A stretch of 64,000 bases of DNA. It comes from Oligoflexia bacterium. Lineage in GTDB: Bacteria > Bdellovibrionota_C > UBA2361 > JAFLCA01. The translations under genes and the position numbers were made by a program. Positions 27,463 to 36,318 of this stretch are shown here, in pieces. A model generated the notes under the pieces. That model was not told where the DNA came from, ran no database searches, and worked only from the letters and a program-made list of their open reading frames with translations. The DNA is taken from NCBI GenBank assembly GCA_019694465.1, contig JAIBBV010000009.1, forward strand, positions 1 to 64,000. The letters are read 5' to 3'. How positions within the stretch are numbered: the stretch's first letter is position 1; every line of letters starts with the position of its first letter.

Positions 27463-29580
27463 ATGCATTCGGGGGGCTTTGTGAGTAGCGATATCGCACT
27501 GGTCAAAGTGCTGCGTAAGACAGGTATACTTGGCGAAGAGGTAGATCCGAGTTTATTTCACTCAAGACACTCTTGCCCGATTCGAATTCTAGGGCGTCGA
27601 GGTTTTTTTGACGAGCTAGCAGCGATCCAAAAGGTCGCCCTACATTTGGGCGTGCGCTACCTTGATTTATTCGACCCGCTTGTAAGCGCTAAGCTCACCT
27701 TAGGGGAATTCCTATCAAAGATTGATCAGCAACTTTTACGAGCGCATCATATGCTTCCGCTATATCAGGAGGGGGGCAAGGTCTTAGTCGCGCTGGCCAA
27801 TCCACTTGATAGTGAAGGAGTAAAGCTATTGTCATTTGCTTTGGGGGCACCTTTAACGGTGGCGATCGCGGATGAAGCTAAAATTGTTAGTTTACTTAGC
27901 TCATCTGCGCCGCAAACTACAATCGACTTTGACGCAATGGAGCAAATTGAACCTGATGAGGAAGTCGAGTTTCTGGGAAGCACACAAAAGGAGGAAAACC
28001 TTGATACAGAACTAGTGGACACCCCGCCCATTGTTCGAATTGTTAATAAAATCATATCAGATGCCGTTGTTGCGAATGCTAGCGATATTCATGTTGATCC
28101 TACTCCCAGCGGAATTGATATACGCTTTAGAATTGACGGAGTAATGCAACATGTCATGGATGCTCCAAAACGTGTGCAGCTTCCTATCGTGTCGCGTTTA
28201 AAGTTGATTGCAGGAATGGACATCGCCGAGCGACGTAAGCCGCAAGATGGCAGAGCGCGTGTGCGAGTTGCGACAGAGCCGATTGATTTGCGCGTGTCTG
28301 CGCTTCCAACCGCACACGGCGAAAAGATTGTTATCCGTTTGCTATCGAGTAACTTTGATGACCTTAACTTCTCGCGATTGGCTATGCCGCCAGAAATTGA
28401 GAAGAACTTGATGCGGGACCTTTCCCTCACAGGGAAGTTAATACTAGTCACTGGACCTACTGGATCGGGCAAAACTACAACTCTATACACCTGTCTGAAG
28501 CAGCTTCGTGACGGATCCACTAACATTGAAACTGTGGAAGATCCGATTGAGTACCGTATTGGTGGAATTAACCAAGTACAAATAAATGAGCCAGCTGGCC
28601 TGAGCTTTGCTAGCGTTTTGCGTTCTATCCTCAGACAGGATCCGGATGTGATAATGATTGGCGAGATTCGAGACGCAGAAACTGCGGCCATTGCGCTCCA
28701 GGCTGCTCAGACAGGGCATATGGTGCTATCCACACTGCACACCAATGACGCACCGTCTGCCATTACGCGCCTTCTAAATTTAAATGCCGATGCCTTTGCG
28801 ATAGCTGCAAGCCTCCAATCCGTGCTTGCACAGCGGTTGGTGCGTCGAATCTGTGATTCGTGTAACTCCCCGATGCCTGCTGCGGCAATTGCCTCCTATT
28901 CTAAAGTTATTGAGGCTTATAAGCTGGATCCCAAAGAGCTGCGGGTGGGCTTAGGATGTGAGGCTTGTCGCTTCACTGGGTTTCGCGGGCGCCTTGGCTT
29001 GTATAGCTATTTGCCAGTGAATCCGGAGGTCGCAGCACTTATAGTTCGGGGAGCATCTCTTCAAGAGTTTTCTGCAGTTGCGGTGAAGTACGGCTGTCAG
29101 TCACTCGATCAGTCAGCAATTGAACTACTTAGGACAGGAAAGACTTCTTTGTCAGAAGTGCGCTGCTATTTGAATGAAACCGAGCATGCTGCCTCAGCTG
29201 CTGCAGCTGCGCATGACACTACCGTAATGGTGGTTGAGGATGATCTTGAGTGTCGAAAGAAGATCGGGTTTATGCTGGGTAAGGAGGGATACAAAATCGT
29301 AGAGGCTAAAAATGGAGCTGAAGCTCTCCAGCAACTGCTGTCTTCCAAACCTGATCTCATAGTGAGTGGACTTGGAATGCCGGTCATGGATGGGCGCACA
29401 TTCATTCAGCGCGTTAAAGCCGAAGATAACTTTAATCAGATCCCGATAGTTGTCTTGACAAGTGCAGATTCTGATGAAAACGAGTCAGAGTTGCTTGATA
29501 TGGGCGTAGATGACTTTGTAAGTCGTGCTAGGGGCCCGGAAGTAATCCTTAAACGCGTGAAGCGAGCCCTGAGCTTATAG
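27463..29580 (+). CDS. PilB/GspE-type pilus assembly ATPase fused to a C-terminal degenerate receiver domain
   Basis: About 705 residues from the ATG at 27463; GTG at 27370, ATG at 27421 and GTG at 27481 are alternatives, the last with GGGG seven bases upstream. An MshEN/T2SSE N-terminal domain (AHHMLPLYQEGGKVLVALANP) leads to the ATPase. Walker A GPTGSGKTTT lies near residue 331, with EDPIEYRIGG, VIMIGEIRDAETA, TGHMVLSTLHTND and a zinc-type tetracysteine (CDSC, then CEAC). It powers type IV pilus or type II secretion assembly. The last about 120 residues form a receiver (VMVVEDDLEC, VLTSADS) in which the phosphoacceptor Asp is Gly (IVSGLGMP, codon 29368-29370) and the usual Lys is Arg. It is therefore probably a pseudo-receiver that binds partners without phosphorylation. 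Confidence 0.9.
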   Translation: MHSGGFVSSDIALVKVLRKTGILGEEVDPSLFHSRHSCPIRILGRRGFFDELAAIQKVALHLGVRYLDLFDPLVSAKLTLGEFLSKIDQQLLRAHHMLPLYQEGGKVLVALANPLDSEGVKLLSFALGAPLTVAIADEAKIVSLLSSSAPQTTIDFDAMEQIEPDEEVEFLGSTQKEENLDTELVDTPPIVRIVNKIISDAVVANASDIHVDPTPSGIDIRFRIDGVMQHVMDAPKRVQLPIVSRLKLIAGMDIAERRKPQDGRARVRVATEPIDLRVSALPTAHGEKIVIRLLSSNFDDLNFSRLAMPPEIEKNLMRDLSLTGKLILVTGPTGSGKTTTLYTCLKQLRDGSTNIETVEDPIEYRIGGINQVQINEPAGLSFASVLRSILRQDPDVIMIGEIRDAETAAIALQAAQTGHMVLSTLHTNDAPSAITRLLNLNADAFAIAASLQSVLAQRLVRRICDSCNSPMPAAAIASYSKVIEAYKLDPKELRVGLGCEACRFTGFRGRLGLYSYLPVNPEVAALIVRGASLQEFSAVAVKYGCQSLDQSAIELLRTGKTSLSEVRCYLNETEHAASAAAAAHDTTVMVVEDDLECRKKIGFMLGKEGYKIVEAKNGAEALQQLLSSKPDLIVSGLGMPVMDGRTFIQRVKAEDNFNQIPIVVLTSADSDENESELLDMGVDDFVSRARGPEVILKRVKRALSL

Positions 29581-29682
29581 CGACATCAAAAGTTAGCTGC
29601 TACCTGTTGCTGGGGACTTCAAATTCCCCCGTTGTAATCCCTTGAAAATACTGCAATAAATCCAACTTAGGACAACTCACTT

Positions 29683-29967
29683 ATGTCTCAAGCGCACCTA
29701 GATGCCTTGGCCCAGTCCTTGGCGGATAAAATTGTTGCACGTCGCATGGCGGCACCGGCAATCTTCATGCTGGAGATGTCGAAGCCTCTGTGCGGGCTAG
29801 CGGAAGCAGCTGGGCATATTAGCTTGCCTCTAGTGGGAGCACTAGTCGGTCAGCGCCGTAGCCGCGAGCTGATGGATTTTCTGAGCTCACGGGACAACCT
29901 AGAGAGACTCATCTGTCTAATCGAAGAGGGTGAGGGCAGACAGAAGGGGGCAGCACATGGGAATTGA
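29683..29967 (+). CDS. Small protein of unknown function, first gene of the DUF6754/GlmL operon
   Basis: A 94-residue protein, helical and mildly hydrophobic in the middle (MAAPAIFMLEMSKPLCGLAEA, ISLPLVGALVGQ), with a charged tail (RDNLERLICLIEEGEGRQ). It has no signal peptide or clear membrane span. Its end overlaps the start of the following membrane protein by 11 bases, so translation is coupled. That position suggests a small cytoplasmic or peripheral partner of the membrane complex encoded downstream. The start has AGGA about 11 bases upstream. No family recognised with certainty. Confidence 0.65.
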   Translation: MSQAHLDALAQSLADKIVARRMAAPAIFMLEMSKPLCGLAEAAGHISLPLVGALVGQRRSRELMDFLSSRDNLERLICLIEEGEGRQKGAAHGN

Positions 29968-30754
29968 GCACGCCAGCCTTGGGGTCCTAGTCCTGATGGC
30001 GCTTCTTATCGGGCCTGTCCTTTACTATATTCGATTGGCACGTCAGGAGCGCGAACTTTATGTGCGCCGAATTCCTGGGGTTGGGGCGATCGACGAAGCT
30101 GTAGGCCGCGCTGCAGAATTAGGGCGACCTGTCTCATACACATCGGGCTTAACAGGTGTTGGTCCTGTGCTATACGCCTGTCTTGGCGTTTTGTATCACG
30201 TTGCTCGTAAAGCTGCCCGCTACAAGCTAAAGCTTCTTACTCCACAAAGTGATGCGCAGGTGCTGGTGGTAGCCGAAGACACATTGCGTGACGCCTATCG
30301 GGCCGAAGGGCGCCTCGCGCTTCTTGATGCGCGCAATAATATGTACCTCTCCGATGAGCAGTTCGCCTTTGCTGCTGGCTACATGGGGCTCATGCAGCGC
30401 GAGGCCGTCGCTGCCACATTTTTATTCGGGCATTTCGCTGCTGAGTCGCTGCTCTTAGCCGAGGCTGGGCAGCAAGCCGGCGCTATGCAGGTGGCCAGCA
30501 CAATTAGTCCCGAGCAGGTGCCATTTTTTATTTGCACCTGCGATTACACTCTGATTGGAGAAGAACTTTTTGCTGCGGCTGCATATTTAACGCGTGAGCC
30601 TGTTCAACTTGGTAGTTTATATGGGCAAGATCGTGCCAAGCTTTTAATGTTTGTAGCTATAGTTGTTGGTGTAGTTATAGCCACACTAAATTCTATTTAT
30701 CCTGAGCTACAGCTTAGAAACATCGAAGACTACATATTAAGGGAGCTTTGGTAG
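29957..30754 (+). CDS. DUF6754-like membrane protein
   Basis: A 265-residue protein from the ATG at 29957, chosen over a GTG at 29930 because AAGGGGG lies six bases upstream. One membrane span is at the N-terminus (LGVLVLMALLIGPVLYYI) and another near the C-terminus (LLMFVAIVVGVVIATLNSIY). Between them is a conserved-looking soluble domain (RIPGVGAIDEAVGRAAELGRPVSYTSGLTGVG, then AFAAGYMGLMQREAVAATFLFGHFAAES). The Gly-rich Ser-Tyr-Thr-Ser-Gly-Leu segment and TLIGEELFAAAAYL are what I associate with DUF6754 proteins. The domain is uncharacterised. It lies in an operon with three other membrane proteins and a GlmL-like ATPase, arguing for one envelope complex. Confidence 0.72.
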   Translation: MGIEHASLGVLVLMALLIGPVLYYIRLARQERELYVRRIPGVGAIDEAVGRAAELGRPVSYTSGLTGVGPVLYACLGVLYHVARKAARYKLKLLTPQSDAQVLVVAEDTLRDAYRAEGRLALLDARNNMYLSDEQFAFAAGYMGLMQREAVAATFLFGHFAAESLLLAEAGQQAGAMQVASTISPEQVPFFICTCDYTLIGEELFAAAAYLTREPVQLGSLYGQDRAKLLMFVAIVVGVVIATLNSIYPELQLRNIEDYILRELW

Positions 30755-30757
30755 CCC

Positions 30758-31798
30758 ATGCAGTATCGTGCCAAACTCATCAAATTAGTCACATTCCTAG
30801 GCGGAATTTATTATTTTCTCGAATTCGTTCTGCCCGCCAGCATTGCAGGCGTAAAGATAGATCAATACCACGAGCAAATCTCGAACGGATTTGTCGCAGT
30901 GGGGGCCGCAGCGATTGGTTTGGGGTTAATAAACTTACTAATGGTGCATGGCTCGCGCATAATCTTTCGGCGCCGCGGCTGGTTTGAAAGCTGTGCTTTG
31001 CTGCTTGGGCTGACGGCTATGGCTTACGCGACTGCTGGTGAGTGGGCCGGGTCGGTAGACTCTTCCGCACAAGCAGGGCGCTTAATGATGCTGCGCGAGT
31101 TCTCTGATCGAATTATGGCGGACGCGGCAGCGAATAAGGCAGATGTGCTGCCGGTCTCAAAACGCAATCAATTTCTATACGATGCGGCTACCAAGGAAAT
31201 ACCAGAACTCCGAGCTTTAGTAACGCGCTTGTCGAACATGGCGGGCGAAGATGTCGAAACCGCCCGCGCGCAGCGACTTTCGCCGCGTGTATTGGCAGCA
31301 ACGGATGCATTGGTGTCAGGCTTAGAAGATCTGCCGCGGGGTGAGGCTGCTGTAGGCGATGTGGGGAAGAACTCCGAAATTTCACAGCGCCTAGCGGACG
31401 CCTCAGTCCTAAGCCGTGAAGGCGAAACTTTGCTTTTCGAGCAGACGCGTACAAAGCGCTTTTATGAATTTTTGTATCAAAGCTTTTTTATCAGCTTAGG
31501 TGCAGCCATGTTTTCCCTGCTTGGCTTTTACATAGCAGCAGCGGCTTACCGCGCTTTTAGAATTCGCTCTTCAGAGTCTGCGCTCATGTTATGTGCGGCT
31601 CTTTTGGTTATGCTTGGGCAGATACCGTTTGGGCTTTGGATTTGGGACGGCTTTCCCGAGGTAAGAGTGTGGTTGCTGTCTATCCCAAGTTCAGGAGCAT
31701 TCCGCGCTATAAAAATAGGAGCATTGGTAGCTGGGTTAGTGATGGCGTTCCGTATGTGGCTCTCGATTGAGTCGGAATCTTTTGCGGAGCGCTCATGA
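30758..31798 (+). CDS. Multi-pass membrane protein of unknown function (DUF6754/GlmL operon)
   Basis: A 346-residue protein with about three N-terminal hydrophobic spans (LIKLVTFLGGIYYFLEFVLP, AVGAAAIGLGLINLLMV, CALLLGLTAMAYATAG). A hydrophilic, helix-rich loop of about 130 residues follows (LMMLREFSDRIMADAAANKAD, ELRALVTRLSNM). Three or four C-terminal spans end the protein (YQSFFISLGAAMFSLLGFYIA, LMLCAALLVMLGQIPFGLWIW, IGALVAGLVMAFRMWL). It starts three bases after the preceding stop, and its end overlaps the next gene by four bases. The large loop may be the exposed domain of a complex. No family assignment. Confidence 0.75.
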   Translation: MQYRAKLIKLVTFLGGIYYFLEFVLPASIAGVKIDQYHEQISNGFVAVGAAAIGLGLINLLMVHGSRIIFRRRGWFESCALLLGLTAMAYATAGEWAGSVDSSAQAGRLMMLREFSDRIMADAAANKADVLPVSKRNQFLYDAATKEIPELRALVTRLSNMAGEDVETARAQRLSPRVLAATDALVSGLEDLPRGEAAVGDVGKNSEISQRLADASVLSREGETLLFEQTRTKRFYEFLYQSFFISLGAAMFSLLGFYIAAAAYRAFRIRSSESALMLCAALLVMLGQIPFGLWIWDGFPEVRVWLLSIPSSGAFRAIKIGALVAGLVMAFRMWLSIESESFAERS

Positions 31799-32673
31799 GT
31801 AGCAGCAAAGTAGGGATGGATCTGGATCGGCGCTGGATTTACTTGTTGGTGCTTCTGGCTATCAGCCTTCCGCTATTACGTAAGTATTCGGTGCCTCCTG
31901 CTCGAATGAGTGCGGCTGAGAAAGTTTTTGAAGTGGTTGAGTCCACGCAGCTGCAGCCGGGGGATGTCGCTTTTGTTGCCATCGATTTTGGACCAGGGAT
32001 GGTAGCGGAAAGCCTGCCACAGGCTGAGGCTGTAGTGGAACACCTAATGCGGCGCAGGATACCGGTAGTTTTCTGGTCGCTGTATGTGCTGGCTGAGCCT
32101 TTCTTAGATTCTGTGCCGCAGCGTGTGGCAGAGCGGCTGGGTAAGGAGTATCCAGGGCAAAGCTGGGAATATGGGCGTGATTGGGTAAATTTAGGCTATC
32201 GCGCGGGTGGCGGCTTGCTGCTGCAGTCCATTCCTAAGTCTGAAAATCTACTGGAACTTTTTAAGCGTGATGCGCGGGGAAACAATTTGGCTGACCTGCC
32301 AGCGCTTAAAGATTTTCGGCGCCTCGAGCAAATCAAGGTGCTGGGGGAGTTCACCGGCTTGCAAGGCATGTTGGATGCCTACATTCAGTTCTTTCAGAAG
32401 AAGGGCTTCCGCCTAAACCTTGTGCACGGCTGTACTTCAATTGCCACCCCCGAGGCCTTTGTGTACTTGGATTCGGGGCAGATTGTCGGCCTATTAGAGG
32501 GTATCGCTGGGGCGGCCTGGTATTCTGAGCTTTTAGGAAAGAAATTCCCCGCTCGACTTCCGGATAGTTCAGGAGTTATCAACACAGGCCTTGGAATCGC
32601 TCACATTGTAATCATCTTTTTGATTGTTGTGGGCAACCTCTCATCGCTAGCACGCTGGTGGAGGCAGGCATGA
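31795..32673 (+). CDS. Bitopic/exported protein of unknown function (DUF6754/GlmL operon)
   Basis: A 292-residue protein with an N-terminal span (WIYLLVLLAISLPLL), a roughly 220-residue soluble domain and a C-terminal span (GIAHIVIIFLIVVGNLSSLA). The soluble domain has an alternating strand-helix plan (GDVAFVAIDFGPGM, HLMRRRIPVVFWSLY, FRLNLVHGCTSIATPEAF). WEYGRDWVNLGYRAGGGLLL is a conspicuous Gly/Trp-rich motif. The plan resembles a Rossmann-like or binding-protein-like fold held at the membrane. It overlaps the genes on both sides by four bases (ATGA), showing tight coupling. The function is unknown; a ligand or partner-binding role is inference. Confidence 0.72.
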   Translation: MSSSKVGMDLDRRWIYLLVLLAISLPLLRKYSVPPARMSAAEKVFEVVESTQLQPGDVAFVAIDFGPGMVAESLPQAEAVVEHLMRRRIPVVFWSLYVLAEPFLDSVPQRVAERLGKEYPGQSWEYGRDWVNLGYRAGGGLLLQSIPKSENLLELFKRDARGNNLADLPALKDFRRLEQIKVLGEFTGLQGMLDAYIQFFQKKGFRLNLVHGCTSIATPEAFVYLDSGQIVGLLEGIAGAAWYSELLGKKFPARLPDSSGVINTGLGIAHIVIIFLIVVGNLSSLARWWRQA

Positions 32674-33389
32674 GCACAGTGAACTACGAGCCATGGACAC
32701 TTGCTACTATTCTTACCGGTGGCCTTGGTACTTTGGCGATCTTTAGCTTCCTTGTCCGTGAAAATCGCCTGTATCGCATATTTGAGCATCTATATATAGG
32801 AATTGCGGCTGGTTTAGGCTTAGTAGTCCCAATTAAGAACTATATCTGGCCGCAAATTCTGGTGCCGCTGTTAGGATATGATGTGGTGCAATATCCCGAT
32901 GGGACCTTCTCAAAGGTATATGACCCCACAAATCTGCTTTACATTTTACCGCTCAGTTTTGGATGCCTTTACTACTTTGTTTACTCGCGCCGCTATGCCT
33001 GGCTGTCGAAACTTGTAATTGGCTTCTCACTCGGCATGTCTGGTGGGCTAGCTTTCAAGGGATTCTTCAATGAGATAATTCCACAGCTGGCTAGCAGCTT
33101 TAAGCCATTGGTAGTCTATCATGACGGCGCTTTGGATCTATTCCGCTCCTTTTCCAATACAGTCTTTGTGGTGACTCTACTGAGCGTGATGTATTACTTT
33201 TTCTTCTCCTTCCGTCGCCGCGCCCGATTTGCCGAAATGGGGGCGGGCTTAGGTCGCTGGTTGATGATGGTGTGCTTCGGGGCATTTTTTGGTTCCACCG
33301 TCATGGCGCGTATGGCGCTGCTCGTGGAAAGGCTGCAGTTTTTGCTAAATGACTGGGGAGCTGCGCTTCGTTATTGTATAGGGCTTTAA
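32670..33389 (+). CDS. Multi-pass membrane protein of unknown function (DUF6754/GlmL operon)
   Basis: A 239-residue integral membrane protein. The ATG at 32670 overlaps the upstream stop (ATGA) and is preferred to an earlier in-frame start at 32658. Spans include LATILTGGLGTLAIFSFLV, LYIGIAAGLGLVVPIKNY, LLYILPLSFGCLYYFVY, LVIGFSLGMSGGLAFKGFF and VFVVTLLSVMYYFFF. A periplasmic or cytoplasmic loop carries LGYDVVQYPDGTFSKVYDP. Gly-rich spans with FGAFFGSTVMARMALLVERL at the end look like packed helices of a channel or scaffold. It sits between the bitopic protein and the GlmL-like ATPase. I know no established function. Confidence 0.75.
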   Translation: MSTVNYEPWTLATILTGGLGTLAIFSFLVRENRLYRIFEHLYIGIAAGLGLVVPIKNYIWPQILVPLLGYDVVQYPDGTFSKVYDPTNLLYILPLSFGCLYYFVYSRRYAWLSKLVIGFSLGMSGGLAFKGFFNEIIPQLASSFKPLVVYHDGALDLFRSFSNTVFVVTLLSVMYYFFFSFRRRARFAEMGAGLGRWLMMVCFGAFFGSTVMARMALLVERLQFLLNDWGAALRYCIGL

Positions 33390-33392
33390 GTA

Positions 33393-35219
33393 ATGGAAAC
33401 CGAGGCGTCGAAGCTGCGAACAGTTCTAGTAACCGACTGTGGGTCTACCACCACTAAGGCGCTCTTGTTTCAGAAAACGCAGGACGGTTGGCGACAAACT
33501 GCACGCGGAGAGGCTCCGACTACGGTTGAAGAACCTGTGGCGGATGTGACTGTCGGCGCCTTAAACGCGTTCAGTGAAGTAGAGGAAGTCTCTGGTCGAC
33601 GCATACTGAGGCCGCGTAGTGCTGGAATGGCGCACCCATTTCTCGAGTCAGAGCAAAATGGTAGCCATGGAATAGACTTGTATCTTTCCACAAGTTCCGC
33701 TGGCGGAGGCCTGCAAATGGTTGTCGGTGGCGTCGTAAAGGAAATGACTACCGAGTCAGCTGAGCGAGCAGCCTTGGGAGCAGGGGCGATCGTGTTAGAT
33801 GCTCTATCGGCTGATGATGGCCGCGAAGATCATGAGCGCATTGACAGAGTGCGTCACCTCAAGCCCGACATTGTGCTTCTAACTGGCGGTGTTGATGGGG
33901 GTTCTAAGCAGCACGTGATTGAGGTTGCTGAGCTTCTATTAGCTGCCGCGCCGCGCCCGCGTTTTGGCGACACTCTGCGCTTGCCGGTTATATATGCGGG
34001 GAACCGCGATGCAGCTGGTGAGGTTTCTGAAATCCTAGAGCGGGTGGCTGACGTGCAGGTGGTGGGGAATGTGAGACCAACGCTTGAGACTGAAAATCTA
34101 GGCCCAGCGCGTGAGGCAATTCATGAACTTTTCTTGACTCACGTCATGAGTCACTCACCTGGCTATGGCAAGCTTTTGGGGTGGAGTCCAAAACCAATTT
34201 TGCCCACACCTGCAGCGGTAGGCGACATGACGCTGCGGCATGCCAAGCGCAATAATGTGCAAGTGCTATGCGCCGATATCGGCGGCGCCACAACCGATGT
34301 TTTTAGCGTTTTTCGTGACCAGGAAGATGAACTCATTTTTAATCGCACTGTAAGCGCCAATTTAGGAATGAGCTATTCTGTTGCCAATGTGTTGGTAGAG
34401 GCAGGAGTGGAAAATATTGCGCGCTGGCTTCCATATCAAGTTAGCGATGCAGAAGTTCGTGATCGTTTACGCAATAAGATGATTCGTCCAACATCTATCC
34501 CTCAAACCCTGGAAGACTTGTGGCTTGAGCAGGCTGTGTGCCGTGAAGCCCTGCGCCTGTCGTTAGCTCACCATCGCTCATTAGCGGTTGGCTTGAGTGG
34601 TCAGCGGCGCGTGCGCGGAATAGCCGATATTTTTGCGCAGCGTAGTAATCGCTATGAGCTAGTGGATCTGATGCATCTTGATGTTGTGATTGGTTCGGGT
34701 GGGGTGCTTAGTCATGCCCCGCAGCGTCTTAGCGCTGCCATGATGATGATTGAGGGGTTTGGATTGCAAGGGGTGACACAGATCACTGTCGATTCCATAT
34801 TCATGATGCCACACTTGGGGGTGTTTTCGTCTGTCCATCCACAAGCAGCAGATGAGATTTTTATTAACGACTGCCTAGTAAATGTTGGGCACGCCATAGT
34901 TCCAGTCTATGCTGAGGATGGTAGAGGCGAGCTGGCTCGTGTAACTTTTGAGGGCAAGGAGCTTGCTAGCATTGAAGCGGGAGCGGTACAGGTCGTAGAA
35001 TTATGCGCGGGGAGCCGGGGCAGGCTAATTGTGGAACCGCGCGGGCGAGTGAACGTAGGGGCTGGGCCAGGGCAGGTGTATGAGCGCGATATTGAAGTAG
35101 GCAAGTGTGGGCTGATTCTAGATGGGCGCAACAGGCCGCTACGTTGGCAGGGGCCACGAGTGGCTTGGCCAGAGCAACAGCGCGTACTTTATAGGCAACT
35201 AGGGTTAGATCAGGCTTAA
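33393..35219 (+). CDS. Glutamate mutase L (MutL/GlmL)-like ASKHA ATPase
   Basis: A 608-residue protein with the actin-like ATPase signatures: phosphate-1 loop VTDCGSTTTKALLF (residues 13-26), phosphate-2 loop ADIGGATTDVF near residue 294 and the adenosine motif VIGSGGVLSHAP near 432. LKPDIVLLTGGVDGG and VIYAGNRDAA also fit GlmL. In clostridia GlmL is linked to the cobalamin-dependent glutamate mutase subunits GlmS/GlmE, probably as a reactivating chaperone. No mutase or cobalamin gene is present here. Instead it is embedded in an operon of membrane proteins and is followed, four bases later, by a barrel-sandwich/KOW-like protein. A motor, switch or assembly ATPase for that complex is my inference. 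Confidence 0.85.
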   Translation: METEASKLRTVLVTDCGSTTTKALLFQKTQDGWRQTARGEAPTTVEEPVADVTVGALNAFSEVEEVSGRRILRPRSAGMAHPFLESEQNGSHGIDLYLSTSSAGGGLQMVVGGVVKEMTTESAERAALGAGAIVLDALSADDGREDHERIDRVRHLKPDIVLLTGGVDGGSKQHVIEVAELLLAAAPRPRFGDTLRLPVIYAGNRDAAGEVSEILERVADVQVVGNVRPTLETENLGPAREAIHELFLTHVMSHSPGYGKLLGWSPKPILPTPAAVGDMTLRHAKRNNVQVLCADIGGATTDVFSVFRDQEDELIFNRTVSANLGMSYSVANVLVEAGVENIARWLPYQVSDAEVRDRLRNKMIRPTSIPQTLEDLWLEQAVCREALRLSLAHHRSLAVGLSGQRRVRGIADIFAQRSNRYELVDLMHLDVVIGSGGVLSHAPQRLSAAMMMIEGFGLQGVTQITVDSIFMMPHLGVFSSVHPQAADEIFINDCLVNVGHAIVPVYAEDGRGELARVTFEGKELASIEAGAVQVVELCAGSRGRLIVEPRGRVNVGAGPGQVYERDIEVGKCGLILDGRNRPLRWQGPRVAWPEQQRVLYRQLGLDQA

Positions 35220-35223
35220 AGAG

Positions 35224-36318
35224 ATGGCACAGGCATTTACACCAGGACTTGCGTGTCGCATTAGCGATGTAATCCGGAGAGTGCGGGAGCTGCCGGTTCC
35301 AGGCGAGCTTACGGTACAGGTAGGGCAAGAAGTGCAGGCACATCAGGTGGTAGCGCGGGCCTTTCTGCCTGGTGAGCTACATATTCAACGCGTTGCTGAA
35401 AAGATTGGCATTGAGCCACATGAGGTGATTGCTGGACTTAAAGTTCAAGCAGGACAGGCCGTGACAGTGGGGCAAGTTTTGTGTGAGCACGTAGGCTTGT
35501 TTGGGCTTTTTCGTTCACAGTTTAAGTCGCCGGTTGATGGGGTGGTTGAGCTTATAACTGCTAGCTCTGGACACATTGGCGTGCGCTCGGCAGCTAAGCC
35601 TATTGCAATTGAGGCCTATGTGTCCGGTCGTGTGGTAGAAGTAAGCGAAGGGAAATCGGTAACTATTGAAACGCGTGCCGCATTTGTGCAGGGCATATTC
35701 GGCGTCGGCGGCGAGCGCGTTGGAAAGTTACTAGTATTGGATGGTGATAAATTACCGCAGGGAACTCAATTACGTGGCGCGGTGCTAGTAATGCGTGGAG
35801 CGCCCAGCGCTTCGTTTCTAGTGGCAGCTAAGGAAGCAGGTATTTGTGGGCTTGTGGCTGGTTCGGTTGACGATCAAGTGCTGGCCTCATATTTGGGTTA
35901 TGATGTTGGAATCGCGCTGACTGGAGATGAGGATGTCCCATTCACATTGATTGTAAGCGAAGGCTTTGGCGCCTTAGAAATGTCAGAGCGTGTCTATGCA
36001 CTTCTCAAGAAGTTCAATGGACAGAGTGCATCCATTAATGGGGCTACTCAAGTGCGAGCTGGTGCCGTGCGCCCGGAGATAGTTATTCCCGGCTCTATGC
36101 AGGATAGTATGGCCGTAGAACCTTCTGCTGCTGGTTTAGTGCTTGGTGCCCAGGTGCGCCTAATTCGCGTGCCTTTTTTTGGCCAGTACGGGCAAGTTCA
36201 TGAGCTGCCCCACGAGGCCCAGCGTATAGATACAGGCGCCTTAGCACGAGTACTGCGGGTAAAGCTCTCTAGCGGTGAGGTGGTTACAGTTCCGCGCGCT
36301 AATGTGGAATTGGTGTGA
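35224..36318 (+). CDS. Barrel-sandwich and KOW-like domain protein of the DUF6754/GlmL operon
   Basis: A 364-residue soluble protein, probably cytoplasmic as no signal peptide is seen. The first about 150 residues contain two lipoyl/biotinyl-like barrel-sandwich repeats (LTVQVGQEVQAHQVVARAFLP; LKVQAGQAVTVGQVLCEHVG; then FKSPVDGVVELI) but lack a Lys in the modification hairpin. A middle domain (GAVLVMRGAPSASFLVAAKEAGICGLVAGSVDD) resembles a small swivelling alpha/beta domain. The last about 65 residues (VRLIRVPFFGQYGQVHELP, then LSSGEVVTVPRANVELV) look like a KOW-type SH3 barrel. Start is four bases after the GlmL-like stop. The combination is unusual; an adaptor of the membrane complex is inferred. 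Confidence 0.7.
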   Translation: MAQAFTPGLACRISDVIRRVRELPVPGELTVQVGQEVQAHQVVARAFLPGELHIQRVAEKIGIEPHEVIAGLKVQAGQAVTVGQVLCEHVGLFGLFRSQFKSPVDGVVELITASSGHIGVRSAAKPIAIEAYVSGRVVEVSEGKSVTIETRAAFVQGIFGVGGERVGKLLVLDGDKLPQGTQLRGAVLVMRGAPSASFLVAAKEAGICGLVAGSVDDQVLASYLGYDVGIALTGDEDVPFTLIVSEGFGALEMSERVYALLKKFNGQSASINGATQVRAGAVRPEIVIPGSMQDSMAVEPSAAGLVLGAQVRLIRVPFFGQYGQVHELPHEAQRIDTGALARVLRVKLSSGEVVTVPRANVELV

